From: Labilibaculum sp.
GTDB taxonomy: Bacteria > Bacteroidota > Bacteroidia > Bacteroidales > Marinifilaceae
Assembly: GCF_963664555.1 (NCBI RefSeq)
Contig: NZ_OY761461.1
Span: forward strand, 1,922,001 to 1,986,000
Length of the DNA stretch: 64,000 nucleotides
Direction of reading: 5' to 3'
The notes below the pieces were generated by a model. The model was not told the DNA's origin, did no database searches, and worked only from the letters and a program-made list of their open reading frames with translations. Position 1 is the first letter of the stretch; each line of letters begins with the position of its first letter. This document shows positions 52,462-61,417 of the stretch, one piece after another. The translations under genes and the position numbers were made by a program.

Positions 52462-53568
52462 ATGAAACGATTTATTGGTTTCCTGAAAAAAGAGTTCTAT
52501 CACATTTTTCGCGATAAGCGATCAATGCTGATATTATTTGGAATGCCCATTGTGCAGTTGCTGCTTTTTGGTTTTGTTATTACCAACGACCTTAAGGATG
52601 TAAAGATGGCTGTTGTGGATCATTCGAAAGATGAATATACATCTGAAATCATTAATAAAATAACTTCTTCGGGTTATTTTAAACTCGTTAAGAATCTGGA
52701 TGGCATTGCACAGGTAGATGAGCTTTTTCGCAAAGGAGAAACGAAGCTGGTTTTGGTGTTTGAACCTGATTTCGGAAAAAATCTGATTAAAGGATCAAAA
52801 GCTTCGGTACAAATATTGACGGATGCCTCGGAACCTAATATGGCGAGTTTAGAGGTGAATTATCTTCAGGGAATTCTTCAGAATTACAATTTGGAGATCA
52901 ATAGAGGAAAGACAGTTCCCAGTCAAATCATGCCCCAAACAAGAATGTATTTTAATCCCAATATGGAGAGTGTTTATATGTTTGTTCCGGGAATTATGGC
53001 CACCATTTTAATGTTGGTTTCTGCCATGATGACTTCTATATCTATAGCACGTGAAAAAGAAATGGGAACGATGGAGATTTTGCTGGTTTCGCCATTGCGT
53101 CCTTTGCAAATCATCTTAGGGAAAGTAACGCCTTATTTGTTTTTGTCGTTTATTAATGCTCTGGTAATTGTCGGAATGGGGTATTTTGTGTTTGGAGTTC
53201 CGGTTTTGGGTAGTTTTGCCTTACTTATGGCTGAGAGTCTTTTGTTTATTCTGATGGCTTTGTCTTTAGGAATCTTTATTTCTACAATTTCGGACAGTCA
53301 ACAGGTTGCTATGATGCTCTCTATGTTTGCATTAATGCTGCCGACAATTTTGCTTTCAGGTTTCATTTTCCCTTTACGGAATATGCCTGTATCTCTGCAA
53401 ATCATCAGTCATATTATTCCACCACGATGGTTCATTATAATCATCAAAAATATCATGTTAAAGGGAAGTGGATTTGAATTTGTTTGGAAAGAAACCTTAA
53501 TTCTTATCGGAATGACTGTGGGATTTATTGGCCTTAGCGTCAAAAAATTCAAAATCAGATTGGAGTAA
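52462..53568 (+). CDS. ABC-2 type permease 1
   Basis: A 368-residue membrane subunit. One N-terminal helix (about 20-40) is followed by a long periplasmic region and five C-terminal helices (about 170-365), the standard ABC-2/YbhR layout. The segment AREKEMGTMEILLVSPLRP is a family hallmark on the cytoplasmic side. It pairs with permease 2 to form the transmembrane pore of the drug or metabolite exporter. Confidence 0.93.
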   Translation: MKRFIGFLKKEFYHIFRDKRSMLILFGMPIVQLLLFGFVITNDLKDVKMAVVDHSKDEYTSEIINKITSSGYFKLVKNLDGIAQVDELFRKGETKLVLVFEPDFGKNLIKGSKASVQILTDASEPNMASLEVNYLQGILQNYNLEINRGKTVPSQIMPQTRMYFNPNMESVYMFVPGIMATILMLVSAMMTSISIAREKEMGTMEILLVSPLRPLQIILGKVTPYLFLSFINALVIVGMGYFVFGVPVLGSFALLMAESLLFILMALSLGIFISTISDSQQVAMMLSMFALMLPTILLSGFIFPLRNMPVSLQIISHIIPPRWFIIIIKNIMLKGSGFEFVWKETLILIGMTVGFIGLSVKKFKIRLE

Positions 53569-53615
53569 TACCCACCGAGATTTAAATTTATTTTTAACTG
53601 CAACGGAAATAAAAG

Positions 53616-54734
53616 ATGCGAACTATAAAATTCATATTGCAAAAAGAGTTTCTACAGATCTTTAGAAACAAAAGTATGTTGCCTGTAATTTTTGTTATGC
53701 CAATTATTCAGCTTTGTGTATTGGTATTTGCAGCAACTTACGAAATGAAAAACACCAATCTGTTTGTTGTTGATAAAGATCTTTCCAGCCATTCCCGTGA
53801 ACTGATTTCCAAATTTAACGGTTCTCCTTTTTTTACCGTTAAGGATATCGATTTTTCGATTAATAACGCTGAAGATGAGCTTTTAAAGGACGATGTTGAT
53901 GCGATTCTGGTTTTTGAAAATGGCTTTGGAAAGTTGGTGGATAAAAAAGAACCTGCAGAGGTTCAGGTGTTGGTAAATGCAATAGATGCCAGTGCTGCCG
54001 GATTATACAATGCCTATATTTTATCGGTAATACAGGAATATAATTTGCAGCTCAAAGCTAAACTTCAGATTGTAGGAAAAGACAACGGAATTCATTTGGT
54101 TCAAAATACATATTCCTTTTTGTTTAATCCTGAAATGAAATACATTCCCTATATGCTGCCCGGAATTCTGGTTTTATTGGTGACTGTAATTGGCTTGTTT
54201 TTATCTGCAATGAATGTTGTGCGCGAAAAGGAAATTGGGACTATCGAACAAATTAATGTGACACCAATTAAAAAATATCAATTTCTGATTGGGAAATTAA
54301 TACCGTTTTTAGTGATTGGATTTTTTGAACTTGGTGTTGGTTTACTACTTGCTGCATTTGTGTTTAAAATTCCATTTTTAGGTTCTGTATGGTTAATTTA
54401 TTTGGTTGCTTTTGTCTATCTGCTCACCATTTTAGGAATTGGTTTGTTTATTTCAACACAAACCGATACCCAACAACAAGCTATGTTTATAGCCTGGTTT
54501 TTTATGATTGTTTTTATCATGATGAGTGGATTGTTTACACCTACAGAGAGTATGCCTATGTGGGCTCAAAAATTGAATGTTCTTAATCCAGTAGCTTATT
54601 TTATTAAAATAATAAGAATGATAATGTTAAAAGGATCCGTATTTGCAGATGTAGTGAGAGATCTGAGTATTTTAGGATTGTATTCAATTGCAATGCTTGG
54701 AATTGCCGTAAACAGATACCGAAAGGTTGCTTGA
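53616..54734 (+). CDS. ABC-2 type permease 2
   Basis: A 372-residue paralogue of permease 1 with the same topology and the hallmark VREKEIGTIEQINVTPIKK. It lies 47 bp downstream and is the last gene of the tetR-tolC-hlyD-ATPase-permease operon. No strong terminator is visible after it. Confidence 0.93.
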   Translation: MRTIKFILQKEFLQIFRNKSMLPVIFVMPIIQLCVLVFAATYEMKNTNLFVVDKDLSSHSRELISKFNGSPFFTVKDIDFSINNAEDELLKDDVDAILVFENGFGKLVDKKEPAEVQVLVNAIDASAAGLYNAYILSVIQEYNLQLKAKLQIVGKDNGIHLVQNTYSFLFNPEMKYIPYMLPGILVLLVTVIGLFLSAMNVVREKEIGTIEQINVTPIKKYQFLIGKLIPFLVIGFFELGVGLLLAAFVFKIPFLGSVWLIYLVAFVYLLTILGIGLFISTQTDTQQQAMFIAWFFMIVFIMMSGLFTPTESMPMWAQKLNVLNPVAYFIKIIRMIMLKGSVFADVVRDLSILGLYSIAMLGIAVNRYRKVA

Positions 54735-54891
54735 AAACAGGTGGATGAATTGATTCCGGATCAATTTCATTGCGCTTATAAATAGAGGTATTTGATCTTC
54801 TTTTTACCGATAAAAATGTGGCGTTAACCTATTTCCAATTTCATGTTTTGTCAATATAATTTTATTTTGAGATCTATTTAAATCTTCCATC

Positions 54892-56172
54892 ATGTTTGCA
54901 GAACATTATAAATTTCATGAGCCATTACATCTTGAGTTTCTTAAAATTGAAAGGAAGCGGGTTGGCATTATTTTAGTTCTTTTCTTAATCAGCTCTGTGT
55001 TAATTCCAGTGCTGCATCATTTAAGTCCTAATTTATTGAGAGCCTCTTTGAATAACAAAAAGTTTGTTGATTCGATGCTCTTTTGGTGGATGATTTTTTT
55101 CTTGTTCGAAATTTTTGTGTTTATCCGGATGAATTGGCTCATTAGAAACAAGCGCTCCATTTCTAAAAAAGTTTTGATTCCCAATTTAATTATGGAGTTT
55201 GGATTACCAGCCGTTATTCTACTTAATGCAATAAAATATGACAACTCACTTTTGCTGTTGGAATACGATGGGCTTACTTTTTATTTTTTGCTTTTGATGC
55301 TGTCGGCAATGCATCTTGATTTTAAGATATCCCTGGGGGCCGGCATATTGGCTTGCATTGGATATTGGGGTGTTTCTTACTGGGGGATACAATTTTTGAA
55401 ACCTGTTGGTGATGTTGAGCAAATGATTGAAATTTATTTGATGAGGAGTATGGGTTTATTGTCAGCAGGAATAATTGCAGGCGTGGTTGCTGCAGAAATA
55501 CGAAAGAGGGTGAATAATCTGCTGAAAGCAAAAGATGATCAAAATGAAATGGAATCTCTTCTTGGTCAGCAGTTATCCACACATATAGCGAAAGAATTGA
55601 TTCTGCATAAAAATGATAAGGTGGGGCAAAAAATGACAGGATCTATTATGTTCATGGATATTCGTAATTTCACATCAATGGCCGATCAGCAAAGCCCTGA
55701 AGAGACCATTGAATTTCAAAATGCAATTTTTGATCCTCTCATCCGGATTATCGAGAAGAATAATGGAATTATTCACCAAATATTGGGGGATGGATTCATG
55801 GCTTCTTTTGGTGTTGCAGTTGAAAATCCAAATCATGTGGTTGATGCATATTGTGCTGGTGTTCAAATAGTCGAAGTTATTAATTATTGCAGGAATGAAA
55901 TAAACGGTGATAAAACCCGTGTTGGTATAGGTCTTCATTGTGGCGAAGTAATTACAGGGAATATAGGCAATGAAATCCGTAAACAATTTTCCATTGCGGG
56001 CAAAAATGTAATAATAGCTTCCCGGATAGAACAGTTGAATAAGCAATTCGATTCACAATTTTTAGTGAGCAGGGCAGTCGCCGATCAATTAAATGGTAAT
56101 ACTTTAATTAATCTTGGGAAAATTAAGATGAAAGGAATTGATGAAAAAATTGAATTGTTTCAGGTGGTATAA
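54892..56172 (+). CDS. Membrane-bound class III adenylate/guanylate cyclase
   Basis: A 426-residue protein. Residues about 20-205 contain six or seven hydrophobic helices; residues about 245-426 are a class III nucleotide cyclase domain. Metal-binding Asp residues are in MFMDIRNFTS and ILGDGFMASFG. The Asn/Arg transition-state pair can be placed in GKNVIIASRIE. The position that usually carries the substrate-selecting Asp (IGDxVN) is Lys here (AGKNV), so nucleotide specificity is uncertain. It likely makes a cyclic nucleotide in response to a membrane signal. Confidence 0.88.
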   Translation: MFAEHYKFHEPLHLEFLKIERKRVGIILVLFLISSVLIPVLHHLSPNLLRASLNNKKFVDSMLFWWMIFFLFEIFVFIRMNWLIRNKRSISKKVLIPNLIMEFGLPAVILLNAIKYDNSLLLLEYDGLTFYFLLLMLSAMHLDFKISLGAGILACIGYWGVSYWGIQFLKPVGDVEQMIEIYLMRSMGLLSAGIIAGVVAAEIRKRVNNLLKAKDDQNEMESLLGQQLSTHIAKELILHKNDKVGQKMTGSIMFMDIRNFTSMADQQSPEETIEFQNAIFDPLIRIIEKNNGIIHQILGDGFMASFGVAVENPNHVVDAYCAGVQIVEVINYCRNEINGDKTRVGIGLHCGEVITGNIGNEIRKQFSIAGKNVIIASRIEQLNKQFDSQFLVSRAVADQLNGNTLINLGKIKMKGIDEKIELFQVV

Positions 56173-56357
56173 TTTATTAAAGACCTGCATTCCCGGCATC
56201 AGATAATTTTAGTTCCATTTTTATGCCGTTGCACTATATGGCTAATACTCGATGTCTTTTCGTTTTTAATGCATTTCTGTCCATAATTATGCTTTCCTGA
56301 TTGCTTTAAAATAGAAGAGATTATTTCTTTGTATTTGGTTTGAATTTGCTAAAGCGA
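56173..56357. other. Intergenic region after the cyclase gene
   Basis: Part of a 381-bp gap; no terminator or repeat recognised before the promoter at 56358-56388. Confidence 0.35.
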
Positions 56358-56388
56358 CTTGTTTTGATGATTAAATGAATTATATTTG
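56358..56388 (+). promoter_or_regulatory. Promoter of the serine hydrolase gene
   Basis: CTTG (56358-56361), 19 bases, TATATTTG (56381-56388). It would give an unusually long leader of about 160 nt before the ATG at 56554. Confidence 0.5.
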
Positions 56389-56553
56389 TGACAAAGGGTT
56401 TTGTTTTTACTGTTTATAAATAGAAGCTAATTTAGAATGGTATTACGAAAAAATATAAACATTTTTGTATTCTTAATAGTAGAAAGAATGTACTGACTTG
56501 TTGCTGGATGAGTTGTGATGTTGAAGTATAGCAGTTGAATCAATTTACATTTA

Positions 56554-57894
56554 ATGATTGTAAGAAGATTAGTATCAGTATTTATCGTTGTAGCTCTGGT
56601 TATTCTTGACCAGACGTTTAGTTTCTCTACACAGGAAGCTCCCACTGTAAGAATCGATAACAGTATCGAAGCGGTGTCTCATAGAATTTCAAATAAATTA
56701 TCTGACAGTGATCAGACTAAAAGGGCTGATAAAATATTAAATCGGTTTTTAAGGAGGTGGGAAGTTGCTGGTGCAACAGTTGCTGTTGTTAAAGATGGTA
56801 AATTGGTTTTTGCGAAAGGATATGGTTATTCTGATGTGGATAATGAGAAGGAGGTTGAACCATCCTGTCTGTTTAGAATTGCAAGCGTTTCCAAATTAGT
56901 TACCGCAACTGCAATTATGAAATTGCAGGAGGAAGGGAAGTTGCATTTGGATGATTACGTTTTTGGTGAACATGGTATTCTGAATGATGAGACATATAGC
57001 AATATTAAAGATAAACGCACAAAGAGAATAACTGTTGAGCATTTACTTCGTCATTCTGCCGGATTTTCAAGCAAATATGGCGATCCAATGTTTTTACCTT
57101 TGGCAATAGCGAAAAAAATGAATGTTGAGCCGCCAATTGATGCTCAAACTACGATTCAATTTGCATTGTCGAGAAGATTAAGCTTTACACCCGGAACCAG
57201 AGGAAGTTACTCTAACCTGGGTTACGTTATACTCGAGAAAGTTATTGAGAAACTTGCTGACAAGTCCTATGAGACATATGTTCAAACTCATATTTTAAAT
57301 CCTTCGGGAATTTTTGATATGCACTTAGGGAGAAGTCTTCAAAAGGATCACTTTCCTAACGAGGTAAATTATTACGAGCAGTCTGATGCAATTAAAGTTT
57401 CTTCGTTTGACGGATCTGGAAAAACTGTTTTTAGAAGTAATGGCGGAAATAATTTGGAAGCTCTTGGTGGTGCAGGCGGCTGGATTGCATCAGGCGCTGA
57501 ACTAATTAAATTTATGATGGCTATTGATGGTGACGATACTCTTCCGGATATTCTTTCCAGAAAAAGCATAAAATATATGACTACACCGAATAAGTTAGGT
57601 CATAGCCCGATTGGCTGGAAAGGAACCCGAAGCAATGGTACTTGGTGGAGAACCGGAACTTTAGCGGGTAGTTCTGCTTTACTAAAGCACGACAAAAATG
57701 GTATAAGTTATGTAATCATAACCAATAGTTCTACTTGGCGGGGATCAGATTTTACAAAAGATCTTAGTGTATTAATGAGCCAATTTTTAAGATCGGTAAA
57801 GGAATGGCCGGATCATGATCTTTTCAATCATTTTGAAGCCCGTCAGGAGGTAATTGCTCTCGACAAATTACCGTCCTATCAAGATTGGAGCTAA
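56554..57894 (+). CDS. Serine hydrolase, class C beta-lactamase family
   Basis: A 446-residue exported protein. An N-terminal hydrophobic signal (MIVRRLVSVFIVVALVILDQ) precedes a beta-lactamase/transpeptidase-like domain. The three active-site motifs are SVSK (in RIASVSKLV), YSN (in GSYSNLGYV) and a KTG-like TGT in WWRTGTLAGSS. Family members include esterases, D-aminopeptidases and penicillin-binding proteins; antibiotic hydrolysis cannot be claimed. No BlaI-type operator lies upstream, so it is probably not controlled by the BlaI pairs at 4.5-10.2 kb. Confidence 0.88.
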   Translation: MIVRRLVSVFIVVALVILDQTFSFSTQEAPTVRIDNSIEAVSHRISNKLSDSDQTKRADKILNRFLRRWEVAGATVAVVKDGKLVFAKGYGYSDVDNEKEVEPSCLFRIASVSKLVTATAIMKLQEEGKLHLDDYVFGEHGILNDETYSNIKDKRTKRITVEHLLRHSAGFSSKYGDPMFLPLAIAKKMNVEPPIDAQTTIQFALSRRLSFTPGTRGSYSNLGYVILEKVIEKLADKSYETYVQTHILNPSGIFDMHLGRSLQKDHFPNEVNYYEQSDAIKVSSFDGSGKTVFRSNGGNNLEALGGAGGWIASGAELIKFMMAIDGDDTLPDILSRKSIKYMTTPNKLGHSPIGWKGTRSNGTWWRTGTLAGSSALLKHDKNGISYVIITNSSTWRGSDFTKDLSVLMSQFLRSVKEWPDHDLFNHFEARQEVIALDKLPSYQDWS

Positions 57895-58163
57895 ATTTAA
57901 TACTTTATGCATTCTCTTTTTTAAAATAAGTTTAACTTTTGATTGCTCTCAAATTCCATTTGAGCAGTCGTCATGTCTTCTAATTGTTCAACGTAAGGAT
58001 TTTTTTGTTGCTTTTGCAATTGGCTTACCTATAATATTTTATTGATTCCTGAGATAAATTAGGATCTTTCTTTGTATTTCCTTCAAATCAGTAGGTTTTG
58101 TGATGATTTATTACTAAAAATCAAACTAAATAGATAAATTGAAGTAAAATGTCTTTAAATGAT
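57895..58163. other. Intergenic region before the buk promoter
   Basis: About 270 bp, AT-rich; I see no gene, terminator or repeat that I can support. Confidence 0.35.
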
Positions 58164-58193
58164 GTTGAATTCTAATCAAGTTTGGTATTTTTG
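58164..58193 (+). promoter_or_regulatory. Promoter of the butyrate kinase gene
   Basis: GTTG (58164-58167), 18 bases, TATTTTTG (58186-58193), an exact TAnnTTTG match. The leader of about 36 nt is rich in ACAAACAC, a common leader composition in this genome. Confidence 0.65.
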
Positions 58194-58235
58194 CATTCAA
58201 ATTGAATAATACACAAACACAAACATACTTAACAA

Positions 58236-59312
58236 ATGGAAACTCGTAGAATCTTAGCTATTAATCCTGGCTCCACATCTACTAAAATCGCTGTATTTCA
58301 GGGAGATAAATCTGTATTCTTGAAAAATATAAAGCATTCGAACGAAGAATTGGCTCAGTTCGGTAAAATTTCTGAACAGTTCGAATTTCGTAAGAATATT
58401 ATTATGAAAGAGCTTGTAGATGCAGAAATTCAAATAGATTTAATCGAAGCAGTTGTTGGACGGGGAGGATTGGTCAAACCCATTGAATCTGGAATTTACT
58501 CGGTAAATGAGCGCTTAAAAGAAGATTTAAGAATTGGTATTCTTGGAGAACATGCAAGTAATTTAGGTGGTTTAATAGCCGATAATATTGCTCAGGCATT
58601 ACCAAGAGCTAAAGCTTATATTGCAGATCCTGTTGTTGTTGATGAGATGATTGATGTTGCCAGAATATCGGGGCATCCGGAATTTCAAAGAGTGTCTATT
58701 TTTCATGCTCTAAATCAGAAAGCTATTGGCCGTGCTTTTGCGCAGTCGGTTGATAAGAAGTATGAGGAAATTAATGTGATTGTTGCTCACCTTGGTGGTG
58801 GAATTTCTGTGGGTGCTCACTGTAAAGGACGAGTAGTTGATGTAAACAATGCTTTAGATGGCGAAGGTCCATTCTCCCCTGAGAGATCAGGTACACTTCC
58901 TGCCGGAGCATTAGCGAAACTTTGTTTTAGCGGAGACTATACCCTTGAAGATGTAAAGAAAATGATTAAGGGCGAAGGAGGTTTGGTTGCACATTTAGGA
59001 ACAAATGATGCTTATGATGTTGAGTTGAAAGCCAAGGCTGGTGATGCAAATGCAAAATTGATTCAGGATGCTATGTCATATCAGGTAGGAAAATCTATTG
59101 GAGAAATGGCAACGGTTTTAAAAGGTAAGGTAGATGGAATTCTTCTAACTGGCGGAATTGCCCATAATCCTGATTTGGTAAATTATATTAAAGAAATGGT
59201 TTCCTTTATTGCTCCTGTTGTTGTATATCCCGGAGAAGATGAAATGAAGGCCTTGGCAATGAATGGATATATGGTTCTGCGCGGTGAAATTGAGCCCCGG
59301 GAATATTGTTAA
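58236..59312 (+). CDS. buk: Butyrate kinase
   Basis: A 358-residue acetokinase-family enzyme that transfers phosphate from butyryl phosphate to ADP, giving butyrate and ATP. Seen: LAINPGSTSTKIAVF at the N terminus, VGRGGLVKPIESG, VAHLGGGISVGAHCKG and LTGGIAHNPDLV. The GRGG and HLGGGIS patterns and the length fit butyrate kinase better than acetate kinase (about 400 residues). Branched-chain acyl phosphates are possible alternatives. Phosphotransbutyrylase is not adjacent. A strong terminator follows, so the hydrogenase operon is separate. Confidence 0.94.
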   Translation: METRRILAINPGSTSTKIAVFQGDKSVFLKNIKHSNEELAQFGKISEQFEFRKNIIMKELVDAEIQIDLIEAVVGRGGLVKPIESGIYSVNERLKEDLRIGILGEHASNLGGLIADNIAQALPRAKAYIADPVVVDEMIDVARISGHPEFQRVSIFHALNQKAIGRAFAQSVDKKYEEINVIVAHLGGGISVGAHCKGRVVDVNNALDGEGPFSPERSGTLPAGALAKLCFSGDYTLEDVKKMIKGEGGLVAHLGTNDAYDVELKAKAGDANAKLIQDAMSYQVGKSIGEMATVLKGKVDGILLTGGIAHNPDLVNYIKEMVSFIAPVVVYPGEDEMKALAMNGYMVLRGEIEPREYC

Positions 59313-59333
59313 TTATATAATGATCTAATAAAG

Positions 59334-59367
59334 AAAGCCTTCGGTATATTACCGAAGGCTTTTTTTG
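59334..59367 (+). terminator. Intrinsic terminator of buk
   Basis: AAAGCCTTCGGTA pairs exactly with TACCGAAGGCTTT around a TAT loop, then a T run. Confidence 0.93.
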
Positions 59368-59657
59368 TTTTATATGCAAGAAATCACTGTTTAAAAGAAG
59401 TCTAAATTCAAATTAGGCATGTTTCGCAACATTGTCTGTTGAATATAAAGAAAAATTATTAAGTAGGTTTATTTCTTTAGATATTATATTTTATAGGGGA
59501 TTTGTTGGTTTAACTATATTATGTGATGTTGTTTTTTTTTAATGTAATTTATAATGTGTTGTGTTTGAGTCTGTAGAATTAAATAGAGAAAAATTTCTTT
59601 ATTTTTTTTATCTTCAAAGAGAAACTCTATTAATATTAACTCTTAAACCATTACTTT
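59368..59657. other. Upstream region of the hydrogenase operon
   Basis: About 290 bp, very AT-rich. No full promoter and no Rex- or FNR-type dyad could be supported. Confidence 0.35.
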
Positions 59658-60125
59658 ATGGATTTTCAAGAAAAATTAGTGCAGGATTTGGTTTCCAAAC
59701 ATGGGAAAGACCGGGAAAATCTGCTTCCAATATTACAAGGAGTGATTGATCAGGAGCGATTTCTTTCTGAGGAAGCAATTCTAAAAATTTCGAAGGAAAT
59801 GAGTATTCCTGCTGCAGATGTTTATGGAACTGCAAGTTTTTACTCTTTTCTGGACATTGAACCACGGGGAAAGTATGTAATTCGTGTATGTAAAACTATT
59901 ACGTGTGCAATGAAGGGAAAAAATCAAATTGTTCTTGCGATAGAGAATTTTTTGAAAATTAAAGTTGGTGAAACGACTATCGATAAAAAATTTACTATTC
60001 TTCAAACAAACTGTTTGGGGTGGTGTCATAAGGCTCCCGCCATGTTGGTAAACGATGAGGTATATACAGAGCTAAGCCCGGAAAAAGTTGTAGATATTCT
60101 GCGCGAGTACAAGGAAAAAAATTAA
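59658..60125 (+). CDS. hydC: [FeFe] hydrogenase subunit HydC (NuoE-like [2Fe-2S] protein)
   Basis: A 155-residue thioredoxin-like [2Fe-2S] protein of the NuoE/HydC family. The four cluster cysteines are CKTITC and, further on, CLGWC. An N-terminal helical bundle (about 1-70) contains EAILKISKEMSIPAADVYGTA, as in NuoE. It is the first gene of hydC-hydB-hydA and passes electrons between HydB and HydA in the cytoplasmic trimer. Confidence 0.94.
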   Translation: MDFQEKLVQDLVSKHGKDRENLLPILQGVIDQERFLSEEAILKISKEMSIPAADVYGTASFYSFLDIEPRGKYVIRVCKTITCAMKGKNQIVLAIENFLKIKVGETTIDKKFTILQTNCLGWCHKAPAMLVNDEVYTELSPEKVVDILREYKEKN

Positions 60126-60172
60126 ACATTATAACCTAACAAAGCAAAACTAACATCTAAATACCCTTAGGT

Positions 60173-61369
60173 ATGACAACAACAACAGCAACAAAAAAAC
60201 AACTTCATAGAATCGATTTGATCTTTAAGAATGATGATGATTGTAAAGAGATTCTTCGAAATGCATTGTCAAGATCTGACCAGGAAATTGTGAATGAAAT
60301 GGTGAATTCTGGTCTTAAAGGTAGAGGCGGGGCAGGTTTTCCAACAGGATTAAAATGGAAACTGACTGCTGAATCTAATGAAAAAGAAAAATATGTAATC
60401 TGTAATGCAGATGAAGGAGAACCGGGAACATTTAAAGACAGGGAAATATTAACAAGAGTACCCCATAAGGTTCTTTCGGGCATGGCCATGTGCGCTAAGA
60501 TTATTGGAGCTCAAAAAGGCTATATTTATTTAAGGGGAGAATATAAATTCTTAGTTCGTGATTTAAAGAAAGAACTAAGAAAATTTCATGATATATTGGA
60601 TGAGTTGGGATTGGATTTCCGGGTTGAAATTTTTATGGGAAGCGGTGCATACATTTGTGGTGAAGAGAGTGCGCTGATTGAATCCATGGAAGGCAAAAGA
60701 GGGGAGCCTAGAAATAAACCTCCATTTCCTAGTGTAAATGGTTTTAAAGGAAAACCGACAGTAGTTAATAATGTGGAAACGCTGGCACATTCATACACAA
60801 TATTAAAATTTGGAGCCAAAAAATTTAGAGATCTTGGAGTTAAGGATTCTCGCGGTTCCAAGGTGTTTTCAGTATCTGGGGATACTCCAATACCAGGTAT
60901 TTATGAGTTGGAATTAGGTATGACTGTTCAAGATTTTGTTGATGATTTTGGTGATGGCGATTGTAAGGCAGTTCAGGTTGGTGGTGCTTCGGGTTTTTTG
61001 GTTCCGCGTAAGCGTTTTGGAAAAACGACTATTGGTTACGAGGGGAAATTAACCGGTATATCCTTGCCTACAGGAGGATCTATGATGATCTTTAATAGTT
61101 CACGATCCATGTATAATGTTCTTAATAATTATCTTGAATTTTTTGAGGAAGAATCTTGCGGACAGTGCACTCCTTGCCGGGTTGGTTGTCAGCAGCTTTT
61201 AAAAGGAATTAAAGCGGTTAAACGTGGCGAAAAACCAACCTCTTATCTCGATCAACTACTTAAATTAACTGAAACCATGAAGTTGACAGCTAAATGTGGA
61301 TTGGGTCAATCGGTGGCGAATTCGTTTTCTTCTATTGTGGAAAATTTCCGCGAGGAGATGATTTATTAG
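60173..61369 (+). CDS. hydB: [FeFe] hydrogenase subunit HydB (NuoF-like flavoprotein)
   Basis: A 398-residue NADH-binding flavoprotein. The FMN/NADH region has GLKGRGGAGFPTGLKW, NADEGEPGTFKDR and GAYICGEESALIESMEG. The [4Fe-4S] motif is CGQCTPCRVGC with a further Cys in KCGLG. Well-studied electron-bifurcating HydB proteins are about 600 residues, with an N-terminal [2Fe-2S] domain and a C-terminal 2[4Fe-4S] domain; both are absent here, leaving only the NuoF core. It oxidises or reduces NAD(H) in the hydrogenase complex. Confidence 0.93.
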   Translation: MTTTTATKKQLHRIDLIFKNDDDCKEILRNALSRSDQEIVNEMVNSGLKGRGGAGFPTGLKWKLTAESNEKEKYVICNADEGEPGTFKDREILTRVPHKVLSGMAMCAKIIGAQKGYIYLRGEYKFLVRDLKKELRKFHDILDELGLDFRVEIFMGSGAYICGEESALIESMEGKRGEPRNKPPFPSVNGFKGKPTVVNNVETLAHSYTILKFGAKKFRDLGVKDSRGSKVFSVSGDTPIPGIYELELGMTVQDFVDDFGDGDCKAVQVGGASGFLVPRKRFGKTTIGYEGKLTGISLPTGGSMMIFNSSRSMYNVLNNYLEFFEEESCGQCTPCRVGCQQLLKGIKAVKRGEKPTSYLDQLLKLTETMKLTAKCGLGQSVANSFSSIVENFREEMIY

Positions 61370-61417
61370 TAAGAAAATAACCAATCTGAATTTTGAACAA
61401 TTTAAACTGAAATTGAT

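Noticed and set aside
56554..57894. Serine hydrolase as a BlaI-controlled beta-lactamase resistance gene
   Set aside because: No TACTA-N6-TAGTA operator upstream, far from the BlaI genes, and the KTG motif is only approximate; family members are often esterases or peptidases.
57854..58045. Short plus-strand ORF overlapping the serine hydrolase end
   Set aside because: Low-complexity hydrophobic product, no leader or promoter, overlaps a real gene.
58236..59312. Acetate kinase
   Set aside because: Length and the GRGG, HLGGGIS patterns fit butyrate kinase; acetate kinases are about 40 residues longer.
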